A stretch of 64,000 bases of DNA from Pedobacter steynii (GCF_900103665.1 NZ_FNGY01000007.1:62001-126000); one strand, 5' to 3'. Positions 27,401-35,581 are shown, counted from the first letter of the stretch. Translations and numbers: made by a program. The notes: a model not told the origin generated them from the letters alone.

Positions 27401-27871
27401 AACCGTTCCATTATTGGTATTGGTTTCCTGCACACTCACGCCGGGCATAGCCAGTCCTTTTTCATCGGTAACTTTACCACTGATGCGAACTGCTTTTTTG
27501 ATGATCACCTGTTTGTTCAGGGAAACATAGGTTAGCTGTAAGGGTTTGAATACCCTGTTTAACAAAACACTTAACAACTCGTTTTCCGCTTTCAGCTGAT
27601 GAACCTCTTTGTTTAAAAAGGGCGCGGCATTGGTATAGACAAAAGTAATTTCGGTCTTCTTTTCTACAGCTTTCAGGAATTCAGCCAAAGTACCGTGTTT
27701 AAAATTCAGGCTGATGCGGTCCGTCAGGACCTGAGCCTTTAGTGGTGTTGCCTGGCCTGTAACAAGCATCAGGGAAACAATTGCGTAAACGAGAACAAAA
27801 AAACGCATTACTTTAAAAATTAATTGATTAGTCACTGCTGACTTTTTCATAAATTTGTTTGTTTTAATCAT
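24401..27871 (-). CDS. SusC-like TonB-dependent outer-membrane receptor with STN domain
   Basis: A complete 1156-residue transporter. A signal sequence (to about residue 47) is followed by an STN domain (about 50-125), a carboxypeptidase-regulatory-like domain (about 128-210: GKVTDEKGLAMPGVSVQETNTNNGTVTD), the TonB-box/plug (VVVTALGIKRSEKALGYS, then IRGQSSIATDNQPLFVVDGVP and VLKGASAAALYGSRAGSGVV) and a long barrel ending in NLYTWTKNGLGYDPE and a terminal Phe (KLTGNF). The STN domain couples it to the FecR protein encoded upstream. ATG codons at 27871 and seven codons later are both possible starts. The partner SusD and a phosphatase follow. Confidence 0.95.
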   Translation of the reverse strand: MIKTNKFMKKSAVTNQLIFKVMRFFVLVYAIVSLMLVTGQATPLKAQVLTDRISLNFKHGTLAEFLKAVEKKTEITFVYTNAAPFLNKEVHQLKAENELLSVLLNRVFKPLQLTYVSLNKQVIIKKAVRISGKVTDEKGLAMPGVSVQETNTNNGTVTDLSGHYRLDVTDKSNRLRFKMMGYQSREQAIAENNVIDVSLIPDETGLAEVVVTALGIKRSEKALGYSIAVVKGSDVNTVKEVNVINSLAGKIAGVNVVSTGSDPGSSAMITIRGQSSIATDNQPLFVVDGVPVARSLRTPSTTGRSSVDYGSPVADLSPDDIESVTVLKGASAAALYGSRAGSGVVLITTKSGSSQKKGLGISVNSNAMYDQAWLFPHFQSQFGGGEYTDDPGVSMASWGPRLDAGTKHLQWNSPLDAAGKAVPTDWVSHKDNARDFFRTGSTYTNNIAITGKNDNGNYRLSFTNLENKGIVPNTDLSRNNLNLAATYILHPKVKISTNIGYVKNKSDNRPAAYRESVTQLVYSMPANINLKDLENYWKPGRKGTEQFSVDDSDNPYFVAYEHLNAYDRDRLTGNLQLSVDLSKELSLMLRTSLDTYNEMHENKRPFSSKRFKFGAYTVDNSYFKEQNTDILLSYKKNINSDWFLGLSAGANQMNQTGRSTAQRTESLSIPGVYNISNAQAGTIGNSQYNSRKRINSVYGLGQLSFRDMVFMDVSGRNDWSSTLPEKNNSYFYPSVSMSAILTDIFKLKSGVLSYAKLRANWAQVGSDTDPYQLYNTIPFNQDWGDVKRATIEFNLKNNFLKPEIATSYEFGTDLRFFSNRFGIELTWYKTNKRNQIINIPTTIASGASNRLINAGNIQNSGWEIGLNATPLNGALKWEINANFSKNENKVIALMDGLPEYSMGSADGDNIRYLIKEGTKIGDFYTPSYTKIKDGAYAGAALLDKNGHYIRNTAEYVKVGNYNPDFTVGLNNTFTYKNLSLNVLVDWRKGGDFYSYVVKSLLTAGLTDNTITGRDAQTGGLPWTDSQGIKRNDGMIIPGYIANGDGSYKENNVIIAASDYYDNTYNKYYERLTYSATFVKLREASLTYVFNHKLLKKLPLSKLSVSLIGRNLYTWTKNGLGYDPETTMSISDGFKQGVGHWTLPGTRSYGLKLTGNF

Positions 27872-27900
27872 TGTGGGTTAAAATAAATTTTAAGATTACC

Positions 27901-27928
27901 GGCCACAGATGCGTCAACATCTGTGGCC
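27901..27928. promoter_or_regulatory. Perfect hairpin between fecR and susC
   Basis: An 11-bp perfect stem (GGCCACAGATG / CATCTGTGGCC) with a 6-base loop fills the 76-base gap. On the plus strand it is followed by TTCTTTTTTAG, so it would terminate antisense transcripts reading out of susC; on the sense transcript it has no T-run and may instead set different levels of the fecR and susC mRNA segments. Confidence 0.55.
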
Positions 27929-27947
27929 TTCTTTTTTAGTATCGTGT

Positions 27948-28949
27948 CTAGCTACATTTACCTCCTTTTATAAAAACTGTTTGTCCTTTAATCGTATATT
28001 GAATACCAAGGGTGATTTCTAAAGTGGCCATCACTTCTGCCAAGCTGATGTTTCCGAATTTTGCGGTTAGTTTACAGCCTTTGAAAAGGTGGCTGGTACG
28101 AATGTTTACCTTATATTTTCGCTCCATGATTTCGAAAACAGACTCCAGTGGCATCTGATTGAAAATCATCCGGCCATCTATCCAGGCATTCGCTTCGCCC
28201 GTTTCCGCTACATGCTCCATTGACAACTGGTTTTTCAACTGGGAATAAACCGCTTTCTGATTTGGAAGAAGATAAAGTAACGCTGTGCCCTTCCCCTCTT
28301 TGGAAACCGCTACTTTACCAGTCATCACTGTCACCTCTGTCTTTCTTTCCGGCCAGGCATTGACATTAAAACTTGTTCCAAGTACGGTGGTTCTGATCTG
28401 CTGACTTTGAACGATGAAAGGATGTGCGGGATCACGTCTGACCTTAAAGAAAGCCTCTCCGTTCAGGCGTACCGTCCTTGTTAAAGATGCCTTCATATTT
28501 TTGGGAAAACTCAGGCTACTGCCCGAATTGAGCCAGATTTCAGAACTGTCCGGTAACACGATGGCCAGCACTTTTCCTGCTTCTGCTTTTTTGGTAAGCC
28601 AAACGATACTTTCTTTTTGTACCGCAGGACTAATGGTCCGGTACTGATAGAATGCGATGAATATGGCCAGCCCGGTAACAACTGCGGCAATGGCCAGCCA
28701 GGGAAATATTTTCTTTTTTACGGCAGTCTGAGGAAGCTCGGATATGGCCTCGCTGATTCCTTTAAAGCTTTCTTTCCATTCTTCGTCCGCCGGCATTTCG
28801 GCTGTCGCCAGCCAGATCCAACGGGCCTGATCCAACTGCTGCTGGTGAAGTGGATCTTTGGTAAGCCATTCCCTAACCATCGTTGCGGTAGGCTCTTGCG
28901 TTTCATCCGATAAATGTGCTATTACTAGTTTCCAGGTTTCCTGATCCAT
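27948..28949 (-). CDS. FecR family anti-sigma factor
   Basis: A 333-residue membrane anti-sigma factor. The cytoplasmic part (1-80) is followed by one transmembrane helix at about 83-101, a FecR domain (about 130-235: LPDSSEIWLNSGSSLSFPKN, GEAFFKV, HPFIVQS, VLGTSFNVNAWP) and a DUF4974-type C-terminal domain (about 262-333). It pairs with the sigma factor encoded 80 bases upstream and with the STN domain of the downstream SusC. The arrangement mirrors the locus at 1-4453, but the two FecR proteins differ in length and sequence and are not recent duplicates. Confidence 0.93.
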   Translation of the reverse strand: MDQETWKLVIAHLSDETQEPTATMVREWLTKDPLHQQQLDQARWIWLATAEMPADEEWKESFKGISEAISELPQTAVKKKIFPWLAIAAVVTGLAIFIAFYQYRTISPAVQKESIVWLTKKAEAGKVLAIVLPDSSEIWLNSGSSLSFPKNMKASLTRTVRLNGEAFFKVRRDPAHPFIVQSQQIRTTVLGTSFNVNAWPERKTEVTVMTGKVAVSKEGKGTALLYLLPNQKAVYSQLKNQLSMEHVAETGEANAWIDGRMIFNQMPLESVFEIMERKYKVNIRTSHLFKGCKLTAKFGNISLAEVMATLEITLGIQYTIKGQTVFIKGGKCS

Positions 28950-29029
28950 GCCTATGCTTTATGCTAACAAGACAAGATAAAGTAGCCTCACTACGGGCCG
29001 CAGGACGTTAAGTTTCCGTTAACAAATCG

Positions 29030-29581
29030 TTACCTGAATTCTGCTTCGTTTTTCATGATCCTTTCCTTTAGGAATTGAAATCCTTTACTGAGGTGATCTT
29101 CAACCGTTCTGACAGAAATATCCAGCAATGCTCCGATTTCTTTATAACTAAGTCCATCGATCCGGTACATATAAAAGATCAATCTTCTTCTTTCCGGCAT
29201 CTGGCCGATCAATTGATACAGCATTTTATTCCGGTCTTTTTCCTGATAATATTGCGCAGGGTCTGGATTTTGATCAGCCAGCTCAGGGACCAGCTCATCA
29301 TCAAGGTCTAAAAAAGGGGATTTAATTCGCTTATGATAATTCAGGCTTGCATTTTTTACCGCACGAAACAGATAAGGCTTTTCATCAATGATCAGCAAAC
29401 GCTTCTTCCAAATGGCAATAAAAACATCGTTTAACAGCAGTTGCGCGTCTTCTACATCGCCAACAAGATAGATGGCATACCTTTTTAAGGTGGGAAACAT
29501 CCGCCGGTAAAGCTCCTCAAATGTTTTCAAATCAAGATCATGCGCATGACCTTCAGAAGCGGCTGTGATTTTGGACCCCAT
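29030..29581 (-). CDS. ECF (sigma-70 family) RNA polymerase sigma factor
   Basis: A 183-residue ECF sigma factor. Region 2 is seen as DLKTFEELYRRMFPTLKRYAIYLVGDVEDAQLLLNDVFIAIWKKR, and region 4 as QMPERRRLIFYMYRIDGLSYKEIGALLDISVRTVEDHLSKGFQFL with its helix-turn-helix. It should activate the fecR-susC-susD-phosphatase operon. Read on the minus strand, TAGTTTTG at 29599-29592 fits the TAnnTTTG -7 pattern, but this would leave a leader of only a few bases, so the promoter or the start remains uncertain. Confidence 0.92.
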   Translation of the reverse strand: MGSKITAASEGHAHDLDLKTFEELYRRMFPTLKRYAIYLVGDVEDAQLLLNDVFIAIWKKRLLIIDEKPYLFRAVKNASLNYHKRIKSPFLDLDDELVPELADQNPDPAQYYQEKDRNKMLYQLIGQMPERRRLIFYMYRIDGLSYKEIGALLDISVRTVEDHLSKGFQFLKERIMKNEAEFR

Positions 29582-29842
29582 AAATATGGCCCAAAACTAG
29601 AGATGAAAAATGACGGCCACATTAAGGAAGTGTTAAATCACATTTCCGGCAAACATTCTCTAAACTTATTATTGCCGGCTGCCATGCATTCCATAACGAT
29701 CTACTTAGGATACATAAAGCGCTCAGCGGCCTTGATCGCTTTATGGTACAAGAAACCCTCAGCTCCCCTAATCACTGCAAAAAAACAGTTAAACCGCTTT
29801 TTAAAAAACCAGTTGATTCAATAAAAAAAAGCTGTACTGTTC
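29582..29842. other. Intergenic region without convincing gene
   Basis: The 261 bases between the sigma factor and the hypothetical gene at 29843 contain a plus-strand open frame that overlaps the sigma gene, but its translation is rich in Lys and Asn with no domain features and it has no sensible context. I see no RNA gene or repeat, only the TAGTTTTG element at 29592-29599 (minus strand). Confidence 0.4.
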
Positions 29843-30154
29843 TTACTGCCTGTTGAAGGAATTTAATGTGGCTGTTTTCCAACGGATATACCCCAGCTTA
29901 TCGCACTGCGCAGCAACTTCAATGATGGCATGTTCCGGAACGTCGTTCACAATCTTCCATCGAATGGTATACTTGCTATTGTAACTAAGGTAAATCACCA
30001 CATCTTCAAAGAGTGGCTCCATATGGTCTAAATCTTTTAAGTGTTCGTCCTGAAGTTCCTTTGCCAGACGGCTCAGTCTTTCATTCATCACTTTAGCTAA
30101 AGGCGCTGCCGGTTTAACATCCGGTTCTATAATTGGGACTACGGTTATGGTCAT
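29843..30154 (-). CDS. Small hypothetical protein
   Basis: A 103-residue cytoplasmic protein that I do not recognise. It has a proline-rich start (VVPIIEPDVKPAAPLAK), a charged helix (MNERLSRLAKELQDEHLKDLDHMEPLFEDVV), then beta strands (VIYLSYNSKYTIRWKIV, GYIRWKTATL). No signal peptide or cofactor motif is seen. It is a single gene reading away from the M48 protease promoter region. Confidence 0.6.
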   Translation of the reverse strand: MTITVVPIIEPDVKPAAPLAKVMNERLSRLAKELQDEHLKDLDHMEPLFEDVVIYLSYNSKYTIRWKIVNDVPEHAIIEVAAQCDKLGYIRWKTATLNSFNRQ

Positions 30155-30464
30155 ATCGCTGGTTCAATCTGGGATCATATCTACAATTACCGACAAATCA
30201 TAAATCATGCCTATAATTTAAAATACTACAAATATTAGCAAACATAACTAATCTAAACAACTTAAAAAAGCGCTGCTAAAGTTTTTCGGATCGATTTACT
30301 TTTCCAGGTATGAAATAACCCTCCGGTAAAAACCAAAGAAACATATTTTTACACATTAAGGCAAATTAAAATAAAAATAAGATAATATATCAGATCGTTT
30401 ATTTTAAAACAAATTAAGATCTGATATTTGCATTAATAAATAATCGCAAACAAAAACAAAACCT
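30155..30464. promoter_or_regulatory. AT-rich 310-base region with a 10-bp inverted repeat upstream of the M48 protease gene
   Basis: The gap is very AT-rich and holds no gene. A perfect inverted repeat ATATCAGATC (30387-30396) / GATCTGATAT (30418-30427) with a 21-base AT-rich spacer ends 37 bases before the protease ATG. GATATTTG within the right arm resembles a -7 element with one mismatch. The repeat could be a regulator site or a stem-loop in the leader. Confidence 0.45.
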
Positions 30465-31247
30465 ATGATGAAGAAAACAATCCTTACCAGCCTGGTCCTG
30501 GCGGCCACGTTAGGTACAGCATCCGCACAATTTAAATTAAACAGCAAAGCAATTGGTGCTGTTGGAAAAGGCGTTAAAGCAGCCACTTTCGGTGATGCAG
30601 AGGCAGCGAAACTCGCTAAAGAAGCTGTTGACTGGATGGATGAACACAATACTGTTGCCGGTCCAAATGATCCTTATACCATCAGACTGAACAAAATTTT
30701 CGATAAACATAAAAATGAAGACGGGCTAAGTCTGAATTACAAAGTATATAAAGTAGTTGACATCAACGCTTTTGCCTGTGCTGATGGAAGTGTACGCGTT
30801 TTTTCTGCTTTAATGGATAAGATGACAGATCAGGAATTGCTGGCCATTATTGGCCACGAAATAGGTCATGTTAAAAATCACGACAGTCGTGATGCCATGC
30901 GTGCAGCCTATAAGCGTGCCGCAATTTCTGATGCAGCCTCTTCTCAATCAGGAGCGGTAAACACCTTAACTCAAAGTCAGCTTGGCGATATGGCAAATGC
31001 CATACTGGAATCCAGCTACAGCCGTAAACAGGAATCAGAAGCAGATAATTTTGGTTATGACTTTCTTAAAAAACACAATTATGATGTAATGGCGATGGCC
31101 AGTGCATTCAAAAAGCTACAGGCTTTAGGCAGTGGTGATAAGAAAAGCACCATGCAAAAGATGATGAGCTCACATCCTGATAGCGGTGCCCGTGCAGAAG
31201 AAGTAGAGAAAAAAGCTAAAAAAGACGGCCTGTCAAAAGGAAAATAA
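30465..31247 (+). CDS. M48 family zinc metalloprotease
   Basis: A 260-residue exported protease similar to the short M48B proteins of the LoiP/BepA type. The signal peptide covers about residues 1-21. The zinc site is HEIGH (H131, E132, H135) with the third ligand E192 in ESEADNFG. There is no transmembrane domain of the HtpX type and no lipobox, so the enzyme is probably periplasmic and acts in envelope protein quality control. ATGATG at the start leaves two possible initiation codons one residue apart. A single-gene unit, ending in a strong terminator. Confidence 0.92.
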   Translation: MMKKTILTSLVLAATLGTASAQFKLNSKAIGAVGKGVKAATFGDAEAAKLAKEAVDWMDEHNTVAGPNDPYTIRLNKIFDKHKNEDGLSLNYKVYKVVDINAFACADGSVRVFSALMDKMTDQELLAIIGHEIGHVKNHDSRDAMRAAYKRAAISDAASSQSGAVNTLTQSQLGDMANAILESSYSRKQESEADNFGYDFLKKHNYDVMAMASAFKKLQALGSGDKKSTMQKMMSSHPDSGARAEEVEKKAKKDGLSKGK

Positions 31248-31266
31248 ATGCGAATGGTATAAAATG

Positions 31267-31300
31267 AAAGAGCAGCAATCGAAATTGCTGCTCTTTTTTT
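31267..31300 (+). terminator. Rho-independent terminator of the M48 protease gene
   Basis: A 13-bp perfect stem AAAGAGCAGCAAT / ATTGCTGCTCTTT with a CGAA loop followed by T residues. Confidence 0.9.
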
Positions 31301-31373
31301 ATGTAATACATGATGATTTATAAGAAGCTATTTATCGAGCCTGTTTCTATTGATCAGGTCTGTTTATTATACC

Positions 31374-31991
31374 TTATTTATTAGGTCTGATAAATCCCAT
31401 TGAAAATGCACTTCCTGTTCCCAGCAATGCTCCGGCAGCCACATCCGTAGGATAATGTACGCCCAAATACAAACGCGAGAAGCCTACTGAACCTGCCCAT
31501 AAATAAGCCGGGGCAATCACATACCATTTAGGATAAGCATGAGATAAGGCCGTAGCTGTAGTAAACGCTGTAGAAGTATGTCCTGATGGAAAAGAATAAT
31601 GTGAAGGCTGATAAACCGCATTGATCTTAACCAGTCCGTTAAAAGGTCTCGGCCGTTTAATGACCTTTTTCAGAAAAAGCGTTGCGAGTACATTTACTGC
31701 AGAAGCACTCGCTACATATAGCGCATTTTGGCGCATTTCCTTATCATTCGTGATCACACCGCCAGCCAATAGCGCTACCGGAACGCCTATATTCACGACA
31801 TCGTTGTGCTTGGACAAGAACATAAAAAAGCCTGTTTTTTGCTCAGTTCTGTGTTCAGAAAGGTTAATCAGAATCTTATCATCCAGCCGCTGCATTGCGT
31901 TCTGTCCGAAAACATGGGCAGGCAAGGCAAACGATAAACTCAACTGAAATAGTAATATATACTTAATAAATACGATTCTTCTGGTTCTCAT
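31374..31991 (-). CDS. PAP2 family membrane-associated phosphatase
   Basis: A 205-residue protein of the type 2 phosphatidic acid phosphatase superfamily. The three-part active site is complete: KKVIKRPRP (about 108-116), the PSGH motif with H138 (SFPSGHTS) and SRLYLGVHYPTD (R173, H179, D183). A signal sequence and several hydrophobic helices place it in the envelope. Possible substrates include undecaprenyl pyrophosphate or phosphatidylglycerol phosphate; the sequence does not decide. It is divergent from the aminotransferase gene with a 54-base shared promoter region. Confidence 0.9.
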   Translation of the reverse strand: MRTRRIVFIKYILLFQLSLSFALPAHVFGQNAMQRLDDKILINLSEHRTEQKTGFFMFLSKHNDVVNIGVPVALLAGGVITNDKEMRQNALYVASASAVNVLATLFLKKVIKRPRPFNGLVKINAVYQPSHYSFPSGHTSTAFTTATALSHAYPKWYVIAPAYLWAGSVGFSRLYLGVHYPTDVAAGALLGTGSAFSMGFIRPNK

Positions 31992-32045
31992 GCCGTAAAT
32001 TTACGTTTTATTTTATTTAAACCTACCTTGCTTCAAAACTAGAAA

Positions 32046-33233
32046 ATGATTCCGAGAGGTAAATTAGACATTCCATTTTCCGATATTTTTGCAGGCATCA
32101 GGTACTGTTTTTCGGGTTACTTTTTTCCAAAAGATGATCAACACAGCGCTGTAAAAGCGGGTAATCAACTGATCACCCTTTCTGTCAGAACAGGTCTGGA
32201 CCTGACGCTTAGCGCTTTAAATTTCCCTCCGGGAACTGAAATTCTGGTCAGCGATATCAATATTCCGGATATGTTTAACATCATTGCGGCTCATCAGCTC
32301 CGGGCCATCCCCATCTCCCTAAACAAATACACCCTCGGGATTGATGCGGAACAAATCGCTGCAGCAATTACCCCTGCCACCAAAGCGATCCTGATCGCAC
32401 ACCTGTTCGGTGGCATTACGGAATTGAACCAGATCGTGGAAATTGCAAAAGAAAACCAGCTGATCCTCATCGAAGATTGTGCACAGGCTTTCCAGGGCAC
32501 TTCCCGGGATGTGAGTTACTATGGACATCCGGAATCAGGTGTTTTGATGTTTAGCTTTGGAATGATCAAAACCAATACCGCCATCACCGGAGCAATCCTG
32601 CAGCTCAACGATCCCGACCTCTATGCCAGGGTAGCTGCCCTGAACGAGAGTTTGCCAAAACAGCAAATCAAACCCTATTTCAAAAAGCTTTTCAAGGCCA
32701 TGTTGATCAGCTTGCTTAGCAGCAGAACAGGGTATACTCTTTTTTACAAAATCGTAATGGCCAGAGGAAAAGATTTTGACCAGGTACTCTCCTCTTTTAC
32801 CAGGGGATTTCCGGGAAATGATCCTTTAAAAAAAATCAGGTACAGGCCATGCGGGCCAAATCAACGTTTGCTGGAACGCAGGTTAAAGACCTTTAAAATA
32901 GCAGATGTCCTTTTAAGGAAAAAACTTTTTACGGACATCATGAGCGCCCTTCCTGCCGACATCCAAATCGGGCATCTGAACCAAAAAAGCACCAATTGGG
33001 TGATTCCGATCCAATGTCAGCATCCGGAAGAAATGATCAGACACCTGCGTGCAAATGGTTACGATGCCACCTCAAAAGCGTCCAGCCTCATCAGGCTTCC
33101 GAGCTTAGCAGCAACGGTAGAGAAAACAGATGAGCTTTCTTTAGCACGACTGGTTTACCTCCCGATGGATATTTCTATGAGCCTTCCCGAACGCATTCAA
33201 TTAGGCGCGTTAATTAAAGAAAAACTTCCTTAG
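32046..33233 (+). CDS. DegT/DnrJ/EryC1/StrS-family PLP aminotransferase
   Basis: A 395-residue sugar-aminotransferase-type enzyme. The PLP-binding aspartate is D144 (LIEDCAQAFQG) and the Schiff-base lysine is K175 (FSFGMIKTNTAITGA). The region AHLFGGITELNQI matches the family's usual THLYG position. After residue 200 the sequence departs from the common sugar-aminotransferase pattern (PYFKKLFKAMLISLLSSRTGYTLFYKIV), so the substrate is unclear. No other nucleotide-sugar gene is adjacent, which is unusual for this family. Confidence 0.82.
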   Translation: MIPRGKLDIPFSDIFAGIRYCFSGYFFPKDDQHSAVKAGNQLITLSVRTGLDLTLSALNFPPGTEILVSDINIPDMFNIIAAHQLRAIPISLNKYTLGIDAEQIAAAITPATKAILIAHLFGGITELNQIVEIAKENQLILIEDCAQAFQGTSRDVSYYGHPESGVLMFSFGMIKTNTAITGAILQLNDPDLYARVAALNESLPKQQIKPYFKKLFKAMLISLLSSRTGYTLFYKIVMARGKDFDQVLSSFTRGFPGNDPLKKIRYRPCGPNQRLLERRLKTFKIADVLLRKKLFTDIMSALPADIQIGHLNQKSTNWVIPIQCQHPEEMIRHLRANGYDATSKASSLIRLPSLAATVEKTDELSLARLVYLPMDISMSLPERIQLGALIKEKLP

Positions 33234-33300
33234 CTCCCGCAATGAAATTTGAGCGCTGCGTGATGAAAACGCAGCGCTGTTCTATGAAAATCTGATTTTA

Positions 33301-34014
33301 TTAAAATCTGGTGTATAGCGCGAGCTGAACCGCATGGTTCATCGAATTTTGACGTAATCCTTTTACCGCCTGATTTAAATAACCGACTTCAAGGTCCATC
33401 TTCTTGCTGAAACGGTAACCCGCTGCCAGATAGGCCCTGTTCTGGTCAAAAACAGAACCGTTCAGCTTTCCTTTATTTTGTACATTGAAGAAAAGTTCGT
33501 TCTGTAATGCTGCAAACGGTCCCTTATCAAAATCCTGCTTTCCTTTTTCCAGTGGAAGGATCATTCTGAAGAAATACCTGAAACGTTGTGCAAATAAATC
33601 CGAACCGGCATTTTGTTCCATAAAGCGCTGTTCCAGACGTAGCCTGTGGCTCACATTGACCGTACTGATTTTATGTTTATAAATGTATTGTTGCCAGATT
33701 CTGTGCTCTGTAAGCGTATTATTTCTAGTACCAATCATATCCTGACCTGAAAAAGTCTCATTGAGCAAATAACCAAGGGTCACATCACTTTTATCATTGA
33801 TAAAATAGGTAAGCCCGGGTCTGAACATGAAATTTCTCAATAGAGAAAACTGATCCGAAGACCTCAATTGAACATCGAGGTGAGTCCCCCATTTTTTACT
33901 GATTTTAGTATTGTTCATTAGAAACAGCCAGCCGGTACTTTGATGTTGAGTCTGGGCAATGGCCAGCTGACTTAAACTGCATAGCATAGTCAGCAAAAAA
34001 AGGGAAATGCGCAT
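33301..34014 (-). CDS. DUF2490-type outer-membrane beta-barrel protein
   Basis: A 237-residue exported protein. A signal peptide occupies about residues 1-20, followed by alternating-hydrophobic strands ending in a C-terminal aromatic (LALYTRF), as in outer-membrane barrels. Segments such as GTHLDVQLRSSDQFSLLRNFMFRPGLTY, LTEHRIWQQYIYKH and HRLRLEQRF are typical of DUF2490. The function is unknown. The start is set at the ATG at 34014 because the signal peptide begins there; the frame continues 14 codons upstream. Confidence 0.78.
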   Translation of the reverse strand: MRISLFLLTMLCSLSQLAIAQTQHQSTGWLFLMNNTKISKKWGTHLDVQLRSSDQFSLLRNFMFRPGLTYFINDKSDVTLGYLLNETFSGQDMIGTRNNTLTEHRIWQQYIYKHKISTVNVSHRLRLEQRFMEQNAGSDLFAQRFRYFFRMILPLEKGKQDFDKGPFAALQNELFFNVQNKGKLNGSVFDQNRAYLAAGYRFSKKMDLEVGYLNQAVKGLRQNSMNHAVQLALYTRF

Positions 34015-34154
34015 GATCTGATAATTTATTCCTGTGTTTGCCCAAAATAACAACATTATTTTGAAGATTTAAATTCCTGACAAAAATTCAACGCTGTTAT
34101 TCAGCAGAAATAAAAGGACATTGCCAGTTATTATACCTATTTTGGTAAAAAAAC

Positions 34155-34409
34155 ATGGGTGTAAAAAAGCATTTATTAGATGCTCAGGCGAAGCTGCCAG
34201 GGGGTACAATTGTGAAAGGGCCGGTAACAACTTCTGATGATAAAACGTATCATTTTAAAAGTCAGGCGGGTGGTTCAGACTTTTACCTTTATCTCATGAG
34301 AGATGACAATGGCTGGTATGAATCCGGAGGAAATGAGGCCGAACATCCGCAGGAGGTTGTGGATCAGGTCGGCACACAGATTGATGAATTTTTAAGTAAA
34401 AATGGATAA
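34155..34409 (+). CDS. Small hypothetical protein
   Basis: An 84-residue soluble acidic protein that I do not recognise. It starts MGVKKHLLDAQAKLPGG and contains VTTSDDKTYHFKSQAGGSDFYLYLMRDDNGWYESGG, which suggests a small beta-rich fold, then an acidic C-terminal helix. It is monocistronic and is followed by a strong bidirectional terminator, which supports its being a real gene. Confidence 0.65.
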   Translation: MGVKKHLLDAQAKLPGGTIVKGPVTTSDDKTYHFKSQAGGSDFYLYLMRDDNGWYESGGNEAEHPQEVVDQVGTQIDEFLSKNG

Positions 34410-34414
34410 AATAC

Positions 34415-34446
34415 AAAAGGGCCGGCATTCACATACCGGCCCTTTT
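34415..34446. terminator. Bidirectional rho-independent terminator
   Basis: An 11-bp stem AAAAGGGCCGG / CCGGCCCTTTT with a 10-base loop lies between the convergent genes ending at 34409 and 34464 and can serve both. Confidence 0.9.
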
Positions 34447-34463
34447 GCTTTAATAAATATTGC

Positions 34464-35570
34464 TTAATCTAAAACCAACTGACTAAGTGCTGCTTTAGTA
34501 AAGCCTTTTAATTCGCTGGTGCGGTCTTCTCTGATTTTCTTTACCCAGTTTGGATCTGCAAGTAACGGCCTTCCTACGGCCACGAGGTCAAAATCTCCCC
34601 TGTCCATACGGCGCATCAATTCTTCCAATGAGCTTGGCTCAGAACTTTCACCTGCAAAAGCGCCCAAAAATTCACCGTTCAGTCCGACAGAACCTACTGT
34701 AATCGTTGCTTTTCCAGTCACCTTTTTTGCCCATCCGGCAAAGTTCAGGTCAGAACCTTGAAACTCAGGTTCCCAGAAACGGCGTTGTGAAGCATGGAAA
34801 ATATCTACCCCTGCGTCAGCCAATGGGTTTAACCAGGCTTCCAGTTCTTCAGGAGTTTTCGCCATCTGATTGGTATAATCTGCAGGTTTCCATTGTGATA
34901 AACGAAGGATTACCGCAAAATCTTCCCCTACCTGTCTGCGCACTTCTTTGACCACTTCGATCGCAAAACGACTACGCTCCGGCAAAGTTTTACCTCCGTA
35001 ACCGTCTGTACGTAAATTGGTACCTTCCCAAAAGAACTGGTCGATCAGGTAACCATGGGCACCATGAATCTCAACGGTATCAAATCCCAGACGTTTGGCA
35101 TCTGCTGCTGCGCGGCCATAGGCAAGAATCGCTTCAGTAATGTCCTTTTCGGTCATGGTATTTCCATTGTTAAAACCAGGTCTGTTCAGTCCAGACGGTC
35201 CTTCAAAAGGTGCAGATGGCACCCATCCTGAATGATGGTTGTCCATGATTCCCATATGCCAGATCTGAGGACCCATTTCTCCTCCTGCTGCATGAACCCC
35301 TTTAATCACGTTCTGCCAGCCATCTAATGCAGCTGTTCCATGAAAATGAGGAATATTCGCATCATTGGAAGAGGCAATTCTATCAATCACCGTTCCTTCA
35401 GAAAGAATCAGACCCACTTCACCTTCCGCCCTTTTCTGATAGTAAGTCGCTACATCAGCAGTCGGGATTCCGTTTGGAGAGAATGACCGCGTCATCGGAG
35501 CCATTACAATTCTGTTTTTTATATTTAATGATTTCAGACTAAAAGGTCTGAATAAACTGTCAGTATTCAT
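34464..35570 (-). CDS. Old yellow enzyme family NAD(P)H:flavin oxidoreductase (NemA/alkene reductase type)
   Basis: A 368-residue FMN-dependent ene-reductase. The N-terminal FRPFSLKSLNIKNRIVMAPMTRS, the catalytic-barrel segment EIHGAHGYLIDQFFWEGTNLRTDGYGG and the C-terminal VAVGRPLLADPNWVKKI are all characteristic. It would reduce activated C=C bonds or nitro compounds and so help against electrophilic stress. It follows the ArsR-type regulator gene by 11 bases on the same strand, so the two form an operon and the regulator most likely responds to a reactive electrophile or metalloid. Confidence 0.92.
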   Translation of the reverse strand: MNTDSLFRPFSLKSLNIKNRIVMAPMTRSFSPNGIPTADVATYYQKRAEGEVGLILSEGTVIDRIASSNDANIPHFHGTAALDGWQNVIKGVHAAGGEMGPQIWHMGIMDNHHSGWVPSAPFEGPSGLNRPGFNNGNTMTEKDITEAILAYGRAAADAKRLGFDTVEIHGAHGYLIDQFFWEGTNLRTDGYGGKTLPERSRFAIEVVKEVRRQVGEDFAVILRLSQWKPADYTNQMAKTPEELEAWLNPLADAGVDIFHASQRRFWEPEFQGSDLNFAGWAKKVTGKATITVGSVGLNGEFLGAFAGESSEPSSLEELMRRMDRGDFDLVAVGRPLLADPNWVKKIREDRTSELKGFTKAALSQLVLD

Positions 35571-35581
35571 ATATTATTTAT

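Noticed and set aside
29540..29824. Plus-strand frame of 94 codons beside the ECF sigma gene
   Set aside because: Starts inside the sigma gene, no domain, no context; treated as noncoding.
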